Positions 1-7,688 of a DNA stretch of 64,000 nucleotides are shown here, one piece after another. Position numbers and translations under genes: made by a program. The notes beneath the pieces were generated by a model, which was not told the DNA's origin, did not search any database, and saw nothing but the letters and a program-made list of their open reading frames with translations. The stretch is from Propionibacterium sp. (GTDB taxonomy: Bacteria; Actinomycetota; Actinomycetes; Propionibacteriales; Propionibacteriaceae): positions 1 to 64,000 of the forward strand of contig JAAYVB010000046.1 of the NCBI GenBank assembly GCA_012517405.1, written 5' to 3'. Positions within the stretch are counted from its first letter, which is position 1. Each line of letters begins with the position of its first letter.

Positions 1-147
1 CGCAAAGCCCACCGGGCCAAAACCCACGGAAAATGGAAACTCGAACAACCCACACCCGGCACCTTCCACTGGACCTCACCCCACGGCTACCAATACCAAG
101 TAACCGCAACAGGAACCATCCGAATCAGGGTGCCCGAACAGACCTGA
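1..147 (+). CDS. C-terminal fragment of an HNH endonuclease / DUF222-type protein (cut by window start)
   Basis: The window opens inside a frame whose last 48 codons are visible, ending in TGA at 145-147. The tail runs through HRAKTHGKWKL and then a Trp/Tyr-rich segment with HWTSPHGYQY. That is the kind of ending seen after the HNH nuclease motif in actinobacterial DUF222 (13E12-repeat) proteins, which occur in many scattered copies per genome. The nuclease motif itself would lie upstream of the window, so the assignment rests on the tail only. Many codons end in A (aaa, gga, caa, cca, aca), unlike the G/C-ending codons of the neighbouring genes, which fits a mobile or recently acquired element. 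It converges with the next gene, 18 bases away. Confidence 0.5.
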   Translation, partial: RKAHRAKTHGKWKLEQPTPGTFHWTSPHGYQYQVTATGTIRIRVPEQT

Positions 148-165
148 CGCGGCTGCTGCGGGCCC

Positions 166-1065
166 CTAGACGAGCGCGCCCAGCTGCGAGACCACGATGG
201 AGATCGTCACCAAGCTCACCAGTGTGGTTGCTGCCACGATGCTGGCAATCGTCTCGGCGTCCTTGTCGTACTCGAGGGCGAGCAGGAAGACGTTCACCGC
301 GGTCGGCATCGACAGGGCGAGGACTACCGATTGCAGGTCCTGCCCGCGCAGACCGAGCAGCCAACAGACCCCCCAGCCGAGCAGGGGCGCGACGATCAGC
401 TTGAGCAGCATCGCCGTGATGACCGTCTTGCCGAAACGGACCCGTTTGCCATAGCCGAGCTGAATTCCCAGAGCGATCAGGATCATCGGAACCGATGCAT
501 TCCCAACCATGTGCACCGCAGTGCTCAGACCGCCGGGAAGCTCAATTCCGACCACCCGGAACACTGTGGCCAGCAGGATCGCCCAGATCACCGGCAGCCT
601 CGCGATGTTGACCAAGGCGCTGCGCACGCTCGGGGCCGCCCCGAACAGGACTGGCCCGACCGTCCAGATGAGCACGATGGCGATCATGAAGATCACGATC
701 GCGCGGTCCAGCCCGGATTGGCCCAGCGCCAGCAGCGCGATGGGCAGCCCGAAATTGCCGTTGTTGCCGAGCAGCACCGAAGCGATCACCCCGTTGCGCA
801 CCGGTTTCGCCAACAAGCGCACCGCGACCGCCGACACCAAACCGAGCACCAAGGTAGCTCCCAGGTAGCCCCGGGCGAGGTCGCCCACGTCGGAGGCCGA
901 AACGGACGTGTCCATGATCGAGCTGAAGGCAAGTGCCGGGGTCAGCGCATAGAGCTGGATCTTGTTCAGGCTGAGTTGGTCGATGGTGAATCGCCTGGCG
1001 AGCAAGAATCCGACTCCGGCGATAACGAAGACCGGCAGCATGACCTCGAGAAGAGCGGTCAGCAT
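166..1065 (-). CDS. AEC family transporter (auxin efflux carrier-like permease)
   Basis: This is a 299-residue hydrophobic protein with about ten predicted membrane segments in two halves and small polar loops, the layout of the AEC family (MdcF/YfdV-like). Such permeases move organic acids or similar anions across the cytoplasmic membrane, but the substrate cannot be read from sequence. The ATG at 1065 was chosen over an in-frame GTG at 1074 because an AAGGTGA Shine-Dalgarno sequence overlaps that GTG and sits 5 nt before the ATG. A palindromic -10 element shared with the divergent PIG-L gene lies about 42-47 bases upstream, which would give a leadered transcript here. Confidence 0.8.
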   Translation of the reverse strand: MLTALLEVMLPVFVIAGVGFLLARRFTIDQLSLNKIQLYALTPALAFSSIMDTSVSASDVGDLARGYLGATLVLGLVSAVAVRLLAKPVRNGVIASVLLGNNGNFGLPIALLALGQSGLDRAIVIFMIAIVLIWTVGPVLFGAAPSVRSALVNIARLPVIWAILLATVFRVVGIELPGGLSTAVHMVGNASVPMILIALGIQLGYGKRVRFGKTVITAMLLKLIVAPLLGWGVCWLLGLRGQDLQSVVLALSMPTAVNVFLLALEYDKDAETIASIVAATTLVSLVTISIVVSQLGALV

Positions 1066-1106
1066 GGCGATCACCTTAGCGACTGCTCACCCCTCGCGGG
1101 TGGCGG

Positions 1107-1116
1107 ACTCTAGAGT
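1107..1116. promoter_or_regulatory. Palindromic bidirectional -10 element
   Basis: ACTCTAGAGT is a perfect 10-bp palindrome, so TAGAGT can be read as a -10 hexamer on both strands. On the plus strand it ends 6 nt before the ATG at 1123 (leaderless PIG-L gene). On the minus strand it would start a transcript with a leader of about 35 nt for the AEC gene. No clear -35 was recognised on either side. Confidence 0.55.
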
Positions 1117-1122
1117 GGACCT

Positions 1123-1848
1123 ATGACTGATCTACGTCCGGTCGCTGAGGATTTCTCCTCTGCCTTGGCCATCGTTGCTCATCCGGATGATCTGGAATAC
1201 GGTGCGGCTTCAGCGATCGCCCGCTGGACCGCGCAGGGCAAGCAGATCAGCTATCTGCTTGTCACCCATGGTGAGGCCGGCATCGACGCGATCCCACCGC
1301 AGGTGTGCGGTCCGCTGCGCATGCAGGAGGAGATCACCGGTGCCGCGCTGGTCGGGGTACACACGGTCGATTTCCTCGACTATCCGGACGGGGTCGTGTG
1401 TTACGACCTCAACCTGCGGCGCGACATCGCCGCAGCGGTACGCAAGGCGTGCCCCGACGTGGTGATCACCATCAATCACCACGATCAGTTCGGTCCCGGG
1501 CGTTACAACCAGGCCGATCACATCGCGGTCGGACGAGCGGTACTCGACGGAACCCGGGATGCCGCGAACCGCTGGGTCTTCCCGGAGTTGGTCTCCGACC
1601 AGGGCTTGGCGCCCTGGAAGGCACAGCGGATCCTGGTCTCTGGCAGCCCCCAGTCGAACGCGTTCGTGGACGTCACCGCAAGTTTCGATGCCGGTGTCGC
1701 CTCGCTGGCCGCGCACCAGCAGTATCTGGCCGGGCTCGGAGATCACGCGATGGGCGATCCTCGGATCTTCCTCGAACAGATCGCCCGGTCGACCGGGGAG
1801 CGGGTCGGCGTCCAGCTGGCCGTCTCGTTCGAGGTGGTGGAACTATGA
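1123..1848 (+). CDS. PIG-L (LmbE-like) family N-deacetylase
   Basis: This 241-residue protein carries the PIG-L zinc signature AHPDDLEYG at residues 19-27 (His20, Asp22, Asp23). A second metal-ligand region, NQADHIAVGR, lies near residues 128-137. The family removes N-acetyl groups from sugars or pseudo-disaccharides, for example in mycothiol, glycolipid and teicoplanin chemistry. It is shorter than typical MshB or Mca (about 280-300 residues), so mycothiol biosynthesis is possible but unproven. A TAGAGT -10 element ends 6 nt before the ATG and no Shine-Dalgarno is present, so the message is probably leaderless. Its stop overlaps the next start (ATGA), which indicates translational coupling. 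Confidence 0.85.
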   Translation: MTDLRPVAEDFSSALAIVAHPDDLEYGAASAIARWTAQGKQISYLLVTHGEAGIDAIPPQVCGPLRMQEEITGAALVGVHTVDFLDYPDGVVCYDLNLRRDIAAAVRKACPDVVITINHHDQFGPGRYNQADHIAVGRAVLDGTRDAANRWVFPELVSDQGLAPWKAQRILVSGSPQSNAFVDVTASFDAGVASLAAHQQYLAGLGDHAMGDPRIFLEQIARSTGERVGVQLAVSFEVVEL

Positions 1849-2486
1849 GCAACGACATTCTTCAGGTGCCGATCCCGGACGAACAGCTCGTACTTCATCG
1901 ATTCGCGATCAAACCCCACCATCTCGACGACTATCTGCCGCTGTGGCGGCGTGAAGTCGAAATTGCTAGATGGCACGGTTTCACCACGCATCGCGCATTT
2001 CTGGAAACCAACGCCGAACCGAAGCTGACCTGGCTGTACTCGCACCCCGATCCCGAGGCCGGGAACCGGGCGGTGCGGGCCGATCCCGAGACCGTACGGG
2101 TGGAGGCGCTGAAAGCCCCGCATGTCTTCCGCAATGTGAAGATCCGGCCGGTGCGCGGCGAGTACCTCACTCATCTCGATACGACCGTCACGCCGCATCC
2201 CCTGGCGGTCATGCGGCGCTATTCGATCGTGGGTTCCTGGTCGGAGTTTCTCGATGTCTGGCAGCGCATCCGAGTGGTGCGCGAGATCTACGGCTTCGGC
2301 TGCCTCTTCGCGGTCGTCGATGAACCCGAGAACATGTTCACCTGGGCCTTCGAATACGACGGCGAATGGCGGGACTTTGCCACTGCCCAGCTCGAGTACT
2401 ACCACGATCCCGATCGGATCGCATTGCGCGGCGTCTTCGACTACATGGCCGATTACTCCATCAACCCTGCCCAGCAACTGATGTGA
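1845..2486 (+). CDS. Conserved hypothetical protein with two alpha/beta-barrel-like (NIPSNAP/DABB-like) halves
   Basis: I do not recognise this 213-residue protein with certainty. It has two similar halves. Residues about 15-105 begin LHRFAIKPHHLDDYLPLW, and residues about 118-205 begin MRRYSIVGSWSEFLDVW. Each shows a short strand, an amphipathic helix and a strand carrying an aromatic-rich W-x-Y/F-type segment. This is the pattern of dimeric alpha-beta-barrel (NIPSNAP/EthD-like) proteins built as a tandem repeat. It has no signal peptide or membrane segment. It overlaps the upstream PIG-L gene by 4 nt and lies 2 nt before trmO, so the three genes form an operon. The function is unknown. Confidence 0.6.
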   Translation: MSNDILQVPIPDEQLVLHRFAIKPHHLDDYLPLWRREVEIARWHGFTTHRAFLETNAEPKLTWLYSHPDPEAGNRAVRADPETVRVEALKAPHVFRNVKIRPVRGEYLTHLDTTVTPHPLAVMRRYSIVGSWSEFLDVWQRIRVVREIYGFGCLFAVVDEPENMFTWAFEYDGEWRDFATAQLEYYHDPDRIALRGVFDYMADYSINPAQQLM

Positions 2487-2488
2487 GC

Positions 2489-3160
2489 ATGGAGCCCATT
2501 GCCCACATCCGCAGTGCATTCCCCGCCAAGTTCGGGATCCCGAGGCAGGCCGGACTGGTGCCCGACCTGGTGGCCAGCGTGGTCTTCGAGCCGCACTACC
2601 GCAACCCGGATGCCATCCGCGGCATCGAGGACTTCAGCCATATCTGGCTGATCTGGCAGTTTTCGGCGGCCATCCGTGACGACTGGAGGCCGACCGTGCG
2701 TCCGCCCAGGCTCGGCGGTGAGCAGCGGCTGGGCGTCTTCGCCACCCGATCACCGTTCCGGCCCAACCCCATTGCCTTGTCGTCGGTGCGACTGCTCGAG
2801 GTGCGATCGGAGCCGGATCTGGGTCCGGTGCTGGTGGTCGGTGGCGCCGATCTGATGGACGGCACCCCGATCTTCGACATCAAGCCGTACATCGCGGCAG
2901 ATTTGCATACCGACGCGACCTTCGGGTTCACCACCCGCAATACCGACTATCGCGTGCAGGTCGACATCTCGGACGAGCTGATTGCCCGGGTGCCCGAGAA
3001 ACTGCGCGACGGCCTGCTCGGTGTGCTCGCCGAGGACCCTCGTCCGGCCTACCAGGACGACCCGGAGCGCAACTACGGGCTTGGTTTCGCCGGGCTGAAT
3101 GTCCGATTCCGGGTCGCCGCCGGAGTACTGACCGTTGTGGAGATCGAACCGCTGGTCTGA
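2489..3160 (+). CDS. trmO: tRNA (N6-threonylcarbamoyladenosine-37-N6)-methyltransferase TrmO
   Basis: This 223-residue protein belongs to the TrmO/TsaA (YaeB, UPF0066) family. It has the signature TRSPFRPNPIALS near residues 87-99 and the conserved DLMDGTPIFDIKPY segment near 125-138. TrmO uses S-adenosylmethionine to N6-methylate t6A37 in ACY-reading threonine tRNA. Its length is close to that of E. coli TrmO (about 235). The ATG at 2489 was chosen; an in-frame GTG at 2483 would overlap the previous stop and is an alternative. A YrdC/Sua5-type t6A-pathway gene also lies in this window at 38.8-39.4 kb, so both steps of this modification route are represented. Confidence 0.9.
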   Translation: MEPIAHIRSAFPAKFGIPRQAGLVPDLVASVVFEPHYRNPDAIRGIEDFSHIWLIWQFSAAIRDDWRPTVRPPRLGGEQRLGVFATRSPFRPNPIALSSVRLLEVRSEPDLGPVLVVGGADLMDGTPIFDIKPYIAADLHTDATFGFTTRNTDYRVQVDISDELIARVPEKLRDGLLGVLAEDPRPAYQDDPERNYGLGFAGLNVRFRVAAGVLTVVEIEPLV

Positions 3161-3180
3161 TGCGTGAGCTCGGCCCCCGG

Positions 3181-3807
3181 TCAGCTCGAGATCGCTGCGG
3201 TCGTGGCGGACTGCTGGGAAGCGATGATGTCGTGCACGGCCTTCACCACCCAATCTCGCTGCTGTAGGACGCGTTGCGATCTCCACCGTTGACGCCACCC
3301 CGCCTCGGGAGCCAGCCATTTGCCGAACTGCAGCTCCAACGCCAGCCCGCCCAGGCATGCGGCTCTGGATGTGACGCCCGCCGGATCGCGGATGGCGGTC
3401 GCGGCCAACTCGCGGGCGGTGGACAGTTCCTGGGCGTTGAGAATCCGGTACCGGTCGCCGCCCAGGCCCCTCGCCGGCGTCTTGACCAGCCATCCGCTGC
3501 GAGTCATGTCCTCCAGCGATTGGTCCAGATAGAACCCTCCCCCGGCCTGGATGATGCGGGCCGGACGATGAGCGGGATGAGTGCCCAGCACCCGCAGCAT
3601 CGCATCGAGTAGCGGATCGCCGATCGGGCGCGCGTCGTGTACCTGTACCTTCTTGTCGACCAGGCTGACCCGTTCCTGCATGGCCAGCTCCGCCAGTGTG
3701 GCCCCGGCCGCGGCCAGCTTGAGCTGTCCCCGGTTGCGGACGCGTCCGGTCTGCTCGTTGATCGCAAGCAGGGTGATCTGGTGAGCCAGGTTTCCGAAGA
3801 AGTCCAT
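3181..3807 (-). CDS. GPP34 (GOLPH3/Vps74-like) family protein, copy 1
   Basis: This 208-residue soluble protein has the GPP34 pattern. An N-terminal helix (NLAHQITLLAI) is followed by a G-x(5)-L-x-AAAGATLAELAMQERV segment near residues 25-45, and a helical C-terminal region follows. In eukaryotes GOLPH3/Vps74 binds phosphatidylinositol-4-phosphate and retains Golgi glycosyltransferases. Actinobacterial members are numerous but their role is not established. A paralogue of almost the same length (200 residues) lies at 6064-6666, on the other side of a membrane-protein operon. A TAGCCT -10 hexamer ends 6 nt before the ATG, so transcription is probably leaderless. Confidence 0.8.
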   Translation of the reverse strand: MDFFGNLAHQITLLAINEQTGRVRNRGQLKLAAAGATLAELAMQERVSLVDKKVQVHDARPIGDPLLDAMLRVLGTHPAHRPARIIQAGGGFYLDQSLEDMTRSGWLVKTPARGLGGDRYRILNAQELSTARELAATAIRDPAGVTSRAACLGGLALELQFGKWLAPEAGWRQRWRSQRVLQQRDWVVKAVHDIIASQQSATTAAISS

Positions 3808-3813
3808 GGGCGC

Positions 3814-3819
3814 AGGCTA
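3814..3819 (-). promoter_or_regulatory. -10 element (TAGCCT) for leaderless GPP34 copy 1
   Basis: TAGCCT on the minus strand is separated by exactly 6 nt from the ATG at 3807. No Shine-Dalgarno is present. Confidence 0.5.
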
Positions 3820-3904
3820 GCGCGTTCGAGCTGAGCCGCTCCGGGAGGACACTTGACTCAACGCAACGCGTTACATCTCACTGCTACGAGTGAATGGAGA
3901 CGCC

Positions 3905-4354
3905 ATGGACGGCGGCGAAGCCGGTCTTTCGCGGGTACCCCCGAACGCGGTCTTGGGTGTGGTCGCCGCACTGGTTGTCGTCCTCGCGGTGGTGACCGCG
4001 TTGCTGACAACACAACGCGAACGCCCTGAACTGGACCCCGGCACCCCCGAAGGCACCGTCCAGATCTTCATCTTGGCATTCGTCGAAGGCGACGATGACC
4101 AGGCCGTCGCACTGCTCGACCCGGCGCTGGGCTGCAGCGCTCCGCTGAGGGATGTCTATCGGCCTTCGCGAGTCTCACTGAGCGTCGTAAGCAGCAAGAT
4201 CACCGGCGAGGAAGGCGTGGTCGTGCTCGATGTCACCGAGTACTCCGGCGGCCTGTTCGACTCGTGGTCGCACCGGGAGGACTTCTACCTGATCCGCGCC
4301 GACGGTAGCTGGTTGATCACCGGCAACCCCTGGCCGGTGTATTCCTGCAAGTGA
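3905..4354 (+). CDS. Small membrane-anchored protein of unknown function
   Basis: This 149-residue protein has one transmembrane segment near residues 15-37 (VLGVVAALVVVLAVVTALL) and a soluble C-terminal domain of about 105 residues, probably extracytoplasmic. The soluble part has the size and strand-rich character of small NTF2/SnoaL-like or DUF4878-like domains (GTPEGTVQIFILAFVEGD near residues 48-65), but I cannot assign it firmly. It contains two cysteines, in the segment LGCSAP and at the C-terminal YSCK. ATG 3905 was preferred to GTG 3890 because a GGAGA lies 4 nt upstream of it. The downstream DUF5671 gene begins 12 nt after the stop, so the two are cotranscribed. Confidence 0.6.
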   Translation: MDGGEAGLSRVPPNAVLGVVAALVVVLAVVTALLTTQRERPELDPGTPEGTVQIFILAFVEGDDDQAVALLDPALGCSAPLRDVYRPSRVSLSVVSSKITGEEGVVVLDVTEYSGGLFDSWSHREDFYLIRADGSWLITGNPWPVYSCK

Positions 4355-4366
4355 GGGGCGGAGACC

Positions 4367-6058
4367 ATGACTTTTCTCGGTGTGGCGATACTCGCATTGC
4401 TCGCCGGCCTGATCACTGTGGTCGTCAATGCCGGACGTCACCGGGAGTCTCTGGATGCGCGCAATGTCCGCAGAGTCTTCCAGTACGCAGTCTTGTACGC
4501 ACTGGTGGTGGTGTCGGCCATCGGTGCCACCGAACTGCTCGGCCGGTTGCTGGGCGCCGAAGCACCCGCATGGCAGGACGACTCCTACGCGCTGGCGCAG
4601 GCCCTGACATTCGTTTTGGTCGGCGTCCCGCTGGCCGCCCTGCTCGCCTGGTGGACCTGGCGCAGTCATCGTGCGTCTCCTGCCGAAACCAGGTCGCCCC
4701 TGTTCACGACGTATCTGACGATCGCGGCGCTGACCGGCCTGGTCGTGGCTGCGGCCGGACTACAGGTCGCGGTCTTCGAAGCGATCGACCACGCAGAGTT
4801 TGACGCACAGGCGACTGCTCGGTTCGTCGTCTGGGCGGCCGTGTGGCTGGGCCACTGGATCGTCGCGCGCCGCAGCCTGGATGTGGCCGCTGCAACGCCC
4901 CACCTGCTGCTCGGGTCGCTGGTCGGGCTGGTGCTCGCCGCGACCGGGCTGATACAACTGCTCGGCACCTCCCTCGACCTGCTGCTGCGTCCGGGGGCCG
5001 TCGTACCGCCCCTCACCGGCCTTGCCCGGGGCGCGGGGCTGCTGACCGCCGGCGGGCTGGTGTGGATCAGGTATTGGGTCCTCTCGGCGTCCCGGTTGCC
5101 TCGCCAGGTCTTGTGGCTCGCCTACGTGCTGCTGATCGGGGTGGCCGGCGGACTGATCATGGCGATCGCCGCGGTCAGCATGCTGCTGTGGACCATCCTG
5201 GTCTGGATCGTGGGCGACAGGCTCGATCAGACCTTCGCCCAGCATTTCGACAGCACGGCCATGCAGACCGCCACTGCCGTGATCGGCGTAGTGATCTGGT
5301 GGTATCACCGCGCCGCAGTCGGGCAGTCCGCCGCCGAGCATCGCGAGATCCGCAGAACCTATGACTATCTGGTCGGCGGGATCGCGCTCATCGCGGCCGC
5401 CTCCGGTGTCGGAACGATCATTGTTGCCCTCATCGAGGCCGCGACCCCGGGTCTCGACATCGGCATGCCGACGATCAACACACTCCTCGCGGCCCTCACG
5501 CTGCTGGTGGTGGGCACCCCCGTCTGGTGGTTCCACTGGCGGCGTCTCAAGGCCGCAGTCGGCGCCGATCCGGCAGCCGAGGTGGCAGCACTGAGCCGCC
5601 GGATCTACCTGGTGCTGCTGTTCGGCGTGGCCGGCGTGGCCGCGGTCGTGGCCCTCCTGGTGGCCGCCTATGCATTCTTCCGAGATCTTGTGGACGCGCA
5701 ACTGGGCACCGCCACCCTGCGCGCTATGCGCTACGGCTTGGGCGTGCTGGTCGCCAGCGCCGCGGTCTCGGCCTACCATGGCGCGGTCTTCCGCCAGGAT
5801 CGGCAGATCGACGTGCCCGATCGTCCGAGCCGGCCGCGCTCGGTGGTGCTGATCGGCGCCCACGACCCCGACCTGGTGCGCCGAATCCGGCAGGCCACGG
5901 ACTCCCCCGCCGAACTGTGGGTACGCACCGACGCTGCCGCTGAGCAGTGGGACGAGGAGTCGGTGCTGGCCGCCCTGGACGGGCACGCTGGCAAAGACCT
6001 GCTGGTCATTGCGGACGAGACAGGACTGCGAGTGCTCGAGGTCGATCGCCGGCGCTGA
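4367..6058 (+). CDS. Large polytopic membrane protein with repeated DUF5671-like units
   Basis: This 563-residue protein has about fifteen hydrophobic segments followed by a soluble C-terminal tail of about 75 residues. It is built from four to five diverged repeats of about 90-110 residues. Each has an Arg/Tyr-led helix pair (for example RRTYDYLVGGIALIAAASG) and ends in a Trp/His-rich segment such as WWTWRSH, VWIRYWVL, IWWYHRA or VWWFHWRRL. This is the organisation of DUF5671 proteins, whose function is unknown. The tail (about residues 490-563) looks like a small alpha/beta fold (SVVLIGAHDPDLVRRIRQA, DLLVIADETGLRVLEV). It forms an operon with the small membrane protein upstream and is flanked by two GPP34 genes. 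Confidence 0.65.
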   Translation: MTFLGVAILALLAGLITVVVNAGRHRESLDARNVRRVFQYAVLYALVVVSAIGATELLGRLLGAEAPAWQDDSYALAQALTFVLVGVPLAALLAWWTWRSHRASPAETRSPLFTTYLTIAALTGLVVAAAGLQVAVFEAIDHAEFDAQATARFVVWAAVWLGHWIVARRSLDVAAATPHLLLGSLVGLVLAATGLIQLLGTSLDLLLRPGAVVPPLTGLARGAGLLTAGGLVWIRYWVLSASRLPRQVLWLAYVLLIGVAGGLIMAIAAVSMLLWTILVWIVGDRLDQTFAQHFDSTAMQTATAVIGVVIWWYHRAAVGQSAAEHREIRRTYDYLVGGIALIAAASGVGTIIVALIEAATPGLDIGMPTINTLLAALTLLVVGTPVWWFHWRRLKAAVGADPAAEVAALSRRIYLVLLFGVAGVAAVVALLVAAYAFFRDLVDAQLGTATLRAMRYGLGVLVASAAVSAYHGAVFRQDRQIDVPDRPSRPRSVVLIGAHDPDLVRRIRQATDSPAELWVRTDAAAEQWDEESVLAALDGHAGKDLLVIADETGLRVLEVDRRR

Positions 6059-6063
6059 GTTGG

Positions 6064-6666
6064 TCACAAAGGCGTCGTCACCGAGAACTGTGTTTGCAGC
6101 GCGCGCAGCAGCCACGACCGCTTGAGCAACGCGGACCGCACCCGACGACGACCACGAAACCCCAATCCAGCGACTTCGGAATCCAATCCGAGCAATGCAA
6201 CGAACCCGCCCAGATAGGCGGCCCGAGCCGGCGCCGCATGCGGATCGGTGAGCCCGCTTCGAGCCAGTTCACGGGCTGCGTTGATCCGCTCCTCGCCGAT
6301 CAGTTCATAGCGCTGCGCCGACAGGCGGGAGGCAGGTATCAGCTTTGCCCAGCCATTGCTCACAAGTTCGCCCAAGGCCTGGCCGCTGTAGGTCTGGCGG
6401 GCATCCCCGATGATCTTCGCGGGCTCGCGGCCGGCGCGCCCGGTGAGGTCATGCAGCATGACATCGACGAGGTGGTCTTCGGTGGGCCGCGAATCGCTGA
6501 CGTGCACCTTGCCCGAGGCCCAACGGACGCGCTCCTGCAACACGAGCTCGGCCAGCACCGCCGCTGCGGTCGCCGCGCCCAGCCGCGATGTCTTGCGGAC
6601 CTCGCCGCTGAATGGGCTGATGGCGAGCATGGCGACCTGGTGGGCGAGGTTCTCCATGGTCTCCAT
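6064..6666 (-). CDS. GPP34 (GOLPH3/Vps74-like) family protein, copy 2
   Basis: This 200-residue paralogue of the gene at 3181-3807 shares the N-terminal ENLAHQVAMLAIS helix, the LGAATAAAVLAELVLQERV segment and the C-terminal helical layout. It converges on the DUF5671 gene, with 5 nt between the stops. The ATG at 6666 was kept because a TAGGCT -10 hexamer ends exactly 6 nt before it, implying a leaderless message. A second in-frame ATG at 6657 aligns better with the start of the paralogue but has only a badly spaced GGAG. The role is unknown; in eukaryotes the family recognises phosphoinositides and glycosyltransferase tails. Confidence 0.8.
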   Translation of the reverse strand: METMENLAHQVAMLAISPFSGEVRKTSRLGAATAAAVLAELVLQERVRWASGKVHVSDSRPTEDHLVDVMLHDLTGRAGREPAKIIGDARQTYSGQALGELVSNGWAKLIPASRLSAQRYELIGEERINAARELARSGLTDPHAAPARAAYLGGFVALLGLDSEVAGLGFRGRRRVRSALLKRSWLLRALQTQFSVTTPL

Positions 6667-6672
6667 ATCCCG

Positions 6673-6678
6673 AGCCTA
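6673..6678 (-). promoter_or_regulatory. -10 element (TAGGCT) for leaderless GPP34 copy 2
   Basis: TAGGCT on the minus strand ends 6 nt from the ATG at 6666, which decides that start over the internal ATG. Confidence 0.5.
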
Positions 6679-6746
6679 GTGTCTGACGTACTTGACGGAT
6701 CTTGGTGTGCCCCATGCGTTCGTCTCACCATGGAACGGAGAAACGC

Positions 6747-7685
6747 ATGACCACCAAACGCGAACGTTTCCTCGCGGCCGCTCACGGCCAGCAGACCGAC
6801 CGTCCCCCGGTCGGTGCCTGGATTCACTACGGCTCGAGCTTCTGGACGCCCGAGCAGGTCGCCGAAGCCCATCTGCGCTTCTACCACCAGTACGACTGGG
6901 ACTACATCAAGGTGATGGACGATTTCCGGCTGCAGGTGCCCGACGGCCTGGATGAGATCACCGATCCCGCGCAGCTCGACGAGGTGGTGCCCGATCCGAA
7001 AGCGACGCTGACTAACCTGGTCAAGCAGGCCGACGTGCTGCGGATCATTCGGGCCGAGGCGCCCGAGGCAGCGATCATCGACACGATCTTCTCCCCCGTC
7101 CAGACGCTGGTGCGGGCTCTGGGCGAGACGGTGATCGACTATCTGGCCGCCGACACGGAGCTGGCGCACCGCACGATCTCCCGGGTGGCCACTGCGCTGG
7201 CAGCCTATGCCGCGCAGCTTCCCGACTTGGATGTGGACGGTCTCTTCCTGGCGATCAATGGTGCCAGCACCGACTCCACCAGCTTCGGATTGTCGCCCGA
7301 GCAGTTCACCGAGTGGATCTCGCCCTACGACATTCAGGTGCTGCAGGCCGCCGAGGGATTGGTGCGGATCGGTCATCTGCACGGCGAGGGCGCGGATCCC
7401 GATCTGCTGACCGACTACCCGTTCGAGGTGCTCAACTGGTCGGACAAGGTCTCGGCGCCGCGGATCCCTGAGGCCCGGCAGCGCTACGGCTGGATTCCGA
7501 TGGTCGGCCTGGACGAGATCACCAGCCTCTACTGGACTCCCAGCAAGGCGCGCGAGGAGATCCTGCAGGCCCGCCGCGCGGCCGGCGACCAGATCATCGT
7601 CGCGCCGAACTGCACGCTGCACTCCGACGGCTCCCCGCTGGTGCTGCGGGAATTGCGGGAAAGCGTCGATCTGCCCCTGGGCTGA
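6747..7685 (+). CDS. Uroporphyrinogen decarboxylase-like (UROD/MtaA superfamily) protein
   Basis: This 312-residue protein has the TIM-barrel layout of the UROD/MtaA superfamily. It starts TTKRERFLAAAHGQQTDRPPVG and has an internal VRIGHLHGEGADPDLLTDY segment near residue 210 and a late APNCTLHSDGSP segment near residue 288. The heme-enzyme hallmark RQAGRYM is absent after the N-terminal PPVGAW, so it is not the housekeeping HemE. Superfamily relatives include corrinoid and methyl-transfer proteins, in which His and Cys ligate zinc. The His in IGHLHG and the Cys in APNCTL are candidates, but this is inference. The ATG has a GGAG Shine-Dalgarno 6 nt upstream. Confidence 0.7.
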   Translation: MTTKRERFLAAAHGQQTDRPPVGAWIHYGSSFWTPEQVAEAHLRFYHQYDWDYIKVMDDFRLQVPDGLDEITDPAQLDEVVPDPKATLTNLVKQADVLRIIRAEAPEAAIIDTIFSPVQTLVRALGETVIDYLAADTELAHRTISRVATALAAYAAQLPDLDVDGLFLAINGASTDSTSFGLSPEQFTEWISPYDIQVLQAAEGLVRIGHLHGEGADPDLLTDYPFEVLNWSDKVSAPRIPEARQRYGWIPMVGLDEITSLYWTPSKAREEILQARRAAGDQIIVAPNCTLHSDGSPLVLRELRESVDLPLG

Positions 7686-7688
7686 GCC

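Noticed and set aside
4760-6115. A 451-codon open frame antisense to the DUF5671 gene
   Set aside because: It is rich in Asp/Gln/Gly/His from reading G/C-ending codons backwards, has no family motif and overlaps a convincing membrane-protein gene completely.
6747-7685. Housekeeping uroporphyrinogen decarboxylase HemE
   Set aside because: The RQAGRYM substrate-binding signature is missing and no heme genes are adjacent.
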